Part shown: piece after piece, positions 60,460-64,000 of the stretch | How positions within the stretch are numbered: position 1 is the first letter of the stretch | Layout of the letters: every line of letters begins with the position of its first letter | Assembly (NCBI GenBank): GCA_963513935.1 | Contig: OY740770.1 | Coordinates: 85,657,267 to 85,721,266 of the forward strand | Direction: 5' to 3' | DNA: 64,000 nucleotides | Source of the DNA: Aphrophora alni | Lineage: Eukaryota; Arthropoda; Insecta; Hemiptera; Aphrophoridae | Program-made: the position numbers and the translations under genes | The notes under the pieces: model-generated | Databases searched by the model: none | The model's input: only the letters and a program-made list of their open reading frames with translations | Told to the model about the DNA's origin: nothing

Positions 60460-61020
60460 GTCACCACTCCCCCCTCCCCTTCGCTAATCTAGTATGTGCG
60501 CGCGGGCACGAGATAAGAGGAGAGTAGTGCTTCAAATACCAGTGAGGGAAGACGTCTACAGCGGTAATCTTTGGTTTATTATACTGCCGAAATTATAATT
60601 ATGCCTTGCTAAACCTAAAGAAATAAGGCCGGTACGGTCCTAGGGTTTATATCTGCGCGCATCGCGTTTTTGGTTATCATAATATTAGTAGTCGAACTAA
60701 TACACGGCCATGATAGGCCTTTGTATTAGACCGACATGTTGTGCCAATACAGAGTAGTTAATATTAATATTGGTTTTAGTGTAGATTGGTTAGTTTTAGT
60801 AATTTAGTCTGAGGCAATAATCGTCAAAAATGGCTAGCCTAGGTTGAGATTCGCCCAGTGTACTTGTATTAATTTTACCACGCGATCGGACGACCCGGCA
60901 ATGCATTACAATGTAGATCCACTTACCACCCAAACCGGTAACCCAAAACCGTACCCCTTACCCGTACCCATTACCATCGCTTTTGTTGCAAGATAGATTG
61001 TTTATCGACGAAGTTTAGTA
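60460..61020. promoter_or_regulatory. CpG-rich patch, candidate promoter or first exon
   Basis: Base composition changes sharply: GTGCGCGCGGGCACGAG, GACGTC, GGCCGGTACGGTCC, TGCGCGCATCGCG, CCACGCGATCGGACGACCCGG and a CCGTACC-type run at 60935-60975. CpG is frequent here and rare in the rest of the window. On plus, CAAAAATGGCTAGCCTAG followed by GTTGAG (ATG at 60830, donor-like GT at 60843) could be a short first coding exon ending in a splice donor. No downstream exon can be shown. It could equally be a GC-rich repeat. Confidence 0.3.
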
Positions 61021-61238
61021 GAATGGAAATAAGAGTTCATGAACTAAATGGCCCATGATTTCTGGTGCAAATTTCTAACACAAGTTGAAAGTGATAGTTA
61101 AGGTAGAAATCAATTGTTCGAGACAAAAGTTTCTGTTTCTTTCACTATACTAGGTGCATAGTAGGAGGGTTGAAAGTGAAGTTGGAATAGCTGGTAGAGA
61201 GAAAATGAAATTTAGATGTGTTCCGGATGATATCTCAA

Positions 61239-62590
61239 GCAACCATCACATGATTATTCTGTTCTTTCATACACTTTATTGAAATCCCCTACTACAATCT
61301 ATAGTGAATGTTACTTTACAAACAGATTACAACCATCACATGATTATTCTGTTTCTTCATATACTTTATTGAAATCCCCTACTAAAATATATAGTGAATG
61401 TTACTTTACAAACAGATTGCAACCATCACATGATTATTCTGTTTCTTCATACACTTTATTGAAATCCCCTACTACAATCTATAGTGAATGTTACTTTACA
61501 AACAGATTACAACCATCACATGATTATTCTGTTTCTTCATATACTTTATTGAAATCCCCTACTAAAATATATAGTGAATGTTACTTTACAAACAGATTGC
61601 AACCATCACATGATTATTCTGTTTCTTCATATACTTTATTGAAATCCCCTACTAAAATATATAGTGAATGTTACTTTACAAACAGATTGCAACCATCACA
61701 TGATTATTCTGTTTCTTCATATACTTTATTGAAATCCCCTACTAAAATATATAGTGAATGTTACTTTACAAACAGATTGCAACCATCACATGATTATTCT
61801 GTTTCTTCATATACTTTATTGAAATCCCCTACTAAAATATATAGTGAATGTTACTTTACAAACAGATTGCAACCATCACATGATTATTCTGTTCTTTCAT
61901 ACACTTTATTGAAATCCCCTACTAAAATATATAGTGAATGTTACTTTACAAACAGATTGCAACCATCACATGATTATTCTGTTTCTTCATATACTTTATT
62001 GAAATCCCCTACTAAAATATATAGTGAATGTTACTTTACAAACAGATTGCAACCATCACATGATTATTCTGTTTCTTCATATACTTTATTGAAATCCCCT
62101 ACTAAAATATATAGTGAATGTTACTTTACAAACAGATTGCAACCATCACATGATTATTCTGTTTCTTCATATACTTTATTGAAATCCCCTACTAAAATAT
62201 ATAGTGAATGTTACTTTACAAACAGATTGCAACCATCACATGATTATTCTGTTCTTTCATACACTTTATTGAAATCCCCTACTACAATCTAGAGTGAATG
62301 TCACTTTACAAACAGATTGCAACCATCACATGATTATTCTGTTTCTTCATATACTTTATTGAAATCCCCTACTAAAATATATAGTGAATGTTACTTTACA
62401 AACAGATTGCAACCATCACATGATTATTCTGTTCTTTCATACACTTTATTGAAATCCCCTACTACAATCTATAGTGAATGTTACTTTACAAACAGATTGC
62501 AACCATCACATGATTATTCTGTTCTTTCATACACTTTATTGAAATCCCCTACTACAATCTATAGTGAATGTTACTTTACAAACAGATTGC
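61239..62590. repeat. 90-bp tandem satellite array, 15 copies
   Basis: The unit GT(T/C)..TTCATA.ACTTTATTGAAATCCCCT...CATGATTATTCT recurs exactly every 90 bp from 61261 to 62521, with partial flanks. Two main haplotypes occur: TTTCTTCATATAC with AAAATAT, and TTCTTTCATACAC with ACAATCT; a recombinant lies at 61441-61530. The B type clusters at both array edges and the A type in the middle. Because 90 is divisible by three, a plus frame is open for 337 codons (61279-62292) with a 30-residue repeat. It is cut by a single TAG at 62290 and reopens at 62317, with no sign of coding constraint. Confidence 0.95.
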
Positions 62591-62739
62591 GGAGACAAAA
62601 TTTGATTTGATGTGTACTACAGAAAACCTTTTCAGGTAGAACTCGAGATAAGTATCACAGCAGAAATATCAATTCTTGCTGGAACTGTAAAAGTTCAAAA
62701 ATCGTAACAACTGAGAATTTTAATCCTATGAGTATTGGC

Positions 62740-63470
62740 AAGTATTTTCATTATTTTGGAATATAATTTATTTTTATTTCTGAGAATATATCGATATTTT
62801 TATTGTAAAGAAGTTACATCGTGTATGTACTTATACTATCGCTCTACATTGTAATTTTACGCATGTGTATTACACTGTGCAAACTGCATTGTCAGAAAGG
62901 GTTCACATAGTGTTCACTTAAATCTACTAATTGAAACAAAATTGCACCGTTATAAAAAAATATTATTTTAATATTTTTAATCTAGAAATATGTAATATAA
63001 TATTTATGTGAAATAAGTATTTGCAATATAAAACAAATAAAAGTGATTCCTCCTTTTCCATTGAAGAGTTTTAATGTGGAAAAATGCTTCACCTCCAACT
63101 TTAATTAATCAAATTTAGCTTATATTAAATGTTGAGCTTGACGTATGAGAAAAATTATGTAGTACAACAAACAAACAGAACACGATTCTCACAAAAAATA
63201 CGCCTAAGTATCATACGCGTTTCAACGACAATCTCGTCCTCTTCATTGATACACGAGCTACACCAATCAAACTATAACTGAATTTTATCTTGAACTAGAA
63301 TTGTGTTCTGTGTGTTTGTTGTATTGTACAAATTTAGCTTAGTGGATCACATACTTTAGGTTGAAACGTAAAAACACTTGTCGTCCATCTGTGGTTCGAT
63401 TTACTTTGAATATATTTCAACAATTTTATTTAAATTCAAAGGCTTAAATTGAATTTGAGAATCTAATTTA
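62740..63470 (-). repeat. Dispersed repeat, copy 2 (interrupted)
   Basis: Inverted relative to copy 1 at 56928-57440 and about 85% similar by eye over the shared blocks. Extra length comes from the 207-bp insertion at 63122-63328. Outer shared blocks are GATATATTCTCAGAAAT on one side and TTAAATTGAATTTGAGAATC on the other. Confidence 0.8.
63122..63328 (-). mobile_element. 207-bp insertion with 12-bp TSD and hammerhead-like motif
   Basis: CAAATTTAGCTT is found directly on both sides (63110-63121 and 63329-63340), and the related copy at 57 kb has a single such site, so this is a genuine insertion. Inside, ACAACAAACAAACAGAACAC (63164-63183) pairs with GTGTTCTGTGTGTTTGTTGT (63303-63322) at 19 of 20 positions. 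The minus strand 63252-63208 folds as a type I hammerhead: stem I GTATCA/TGATAC, core ATGAAGA, stem II GACGA/TCGTT with loop GATTG, GAAA, stem III ACGCGT, then A before stem I. The core C is replaced by A, so cleavage would probably be lost. Its size and layout suggest a Penelope-derived or retrozyme-like short element. Confidence 0.65.
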
Positions 63471-64000
63471 GTTCTTTATGTTAGTCTTTATAAGGTTAAC
63501 AGATCTAATGATGAGAAAAGAGGTCCTTAAGTTGAAAAGTTTAAGCTATCACCAGATGGAGATTACGATGCAGATAACCAACTGATACAACTGCACGGTC
63601 TGATAATTATGCAGTTAATCTTAATCTAATAAAGTCATAATGTTTAATGTTGGATGATAAGAGGAATAAATACAAAACTGGAAGGATAACTTTAAGTAGT
63701 CTCCCGAAACAGAGAGTCAAGGATGATCTCGTGACACAAGGGTATTTATAGCTTCAATCGATATCGACTACAGGATGTTGGTTAACCATGAGAATTATAT
63801 TATGGTGTTAATATGAAGTATGCTAAGAGTTATTTTATGGGGAGGATCGAGCGCAATGAATTTGATGCTCTTAAATCCAATATTTGTAATGCAAAATTCC
63901 AATAAATAGGAATATTGGTGCCAACAAATATTATGTGGACACTAAGGTTAGATAGTAATTTTATGAACTTTGATGGAAAATATTTGACAACGTGAGAGAG
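63471..64000. other. Non-coding DNA, no feature recognised
   Basis: Composition is slightly less AT-rich than average. I found no recognisable gene or repeat up to the window edge. Confidence 0.45.

Noticed and set aside
61279..62292. 337-codon open frame with a 30-residue repeat
   Set aside because: It follows directly from a 90-bp satellite period. A one-base change creates TAG in one unit, and there is no exon context.

Overview
The window looks like a piece of nuclear genome from an animal, probably an invertebrate and plausibly an arthropod. It is very AT-rich (about 70% AT by eye). It has many long (AT)n, (CT)n, (CA)n and homopolymer tracts, several complex tandem arrays, and only decayed mobile-element coding. 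Nothing resembles bacterial operons, ribosome binding sites or tRNA/rRNA genes, and I found no intact host gene. The lineage is an inference from the element mix (Penelope-like, Jockey-like, Tc1/mariner-like, a BRO-N relic) and cannot be fixed from the sequence alone.

Layout. 1-19 kb: AT-rich intergenic or intronic DNA with a 41-bp triplet repeat, a 24-bp palindrome and microsatellites. 19.1-21 kb: a small coding-like patch, a 66-bp tandem duplication and a 9.5-copy array of an 84-bp unit. 24.2-24.5 kb: a GC-richer patch ending in a clean hairpin. 27.6-28.8 kb: the C-terminal end of a Penelope-like retroelement (GIY-YIG nuclease), followed by an inverted repeat carrying hammerhead-ribozyme-like cores. 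30.7-33.7 kb: a possible endonuclease fragment, a 43-bp minisatellite with higher-order structure, a broken BRO-N relic on the minus strand and a degenerate ~90-bp array. 39.8-40.4 kb: a foldback element. 45.6-46.6 kb: an inverted-repeat element with the tail of a Tc1/mariner-type transposase, next to a 107-bp (TC)n tract. 54.1-54.9 kb: another inverted-repeat element. 55.7-56.3 kb: a dead non-LTR reverse transcriptase on the minus strand with recognisable catalytic blocks.

The right-hand end is the most structured. Two inverted copies of a ~510-bp dispersed repeat (56.93-57.44 and 62.74-63.47 kb) flank a Penelope-type palindrome (59.36-59.84 kb), a CpG-rich patch that could be a promoter or first exon (60.46-61.02 kb) and a 15-copy array of a 90-bp unit (61.24-62.59 kb). 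The right copy is split by a 207-bp insertion with a 12-bp target-site duplication, and the left copy preserves the empty site. The insertion contains a nearly complete 45-nt hammerhead-like motif.

The two longest open frames (270 and 337 codons) are by-products of tandem units of 84 and 90 bp, both divisible by three, and I do not treat them as genes. The most interesting signal is the repeated hammerhead-like grammar at three loci (28.7, 59.4-59.8 and 63.2 kb), which links otherwise anonymous palindromes to Penelope-like retroelements.
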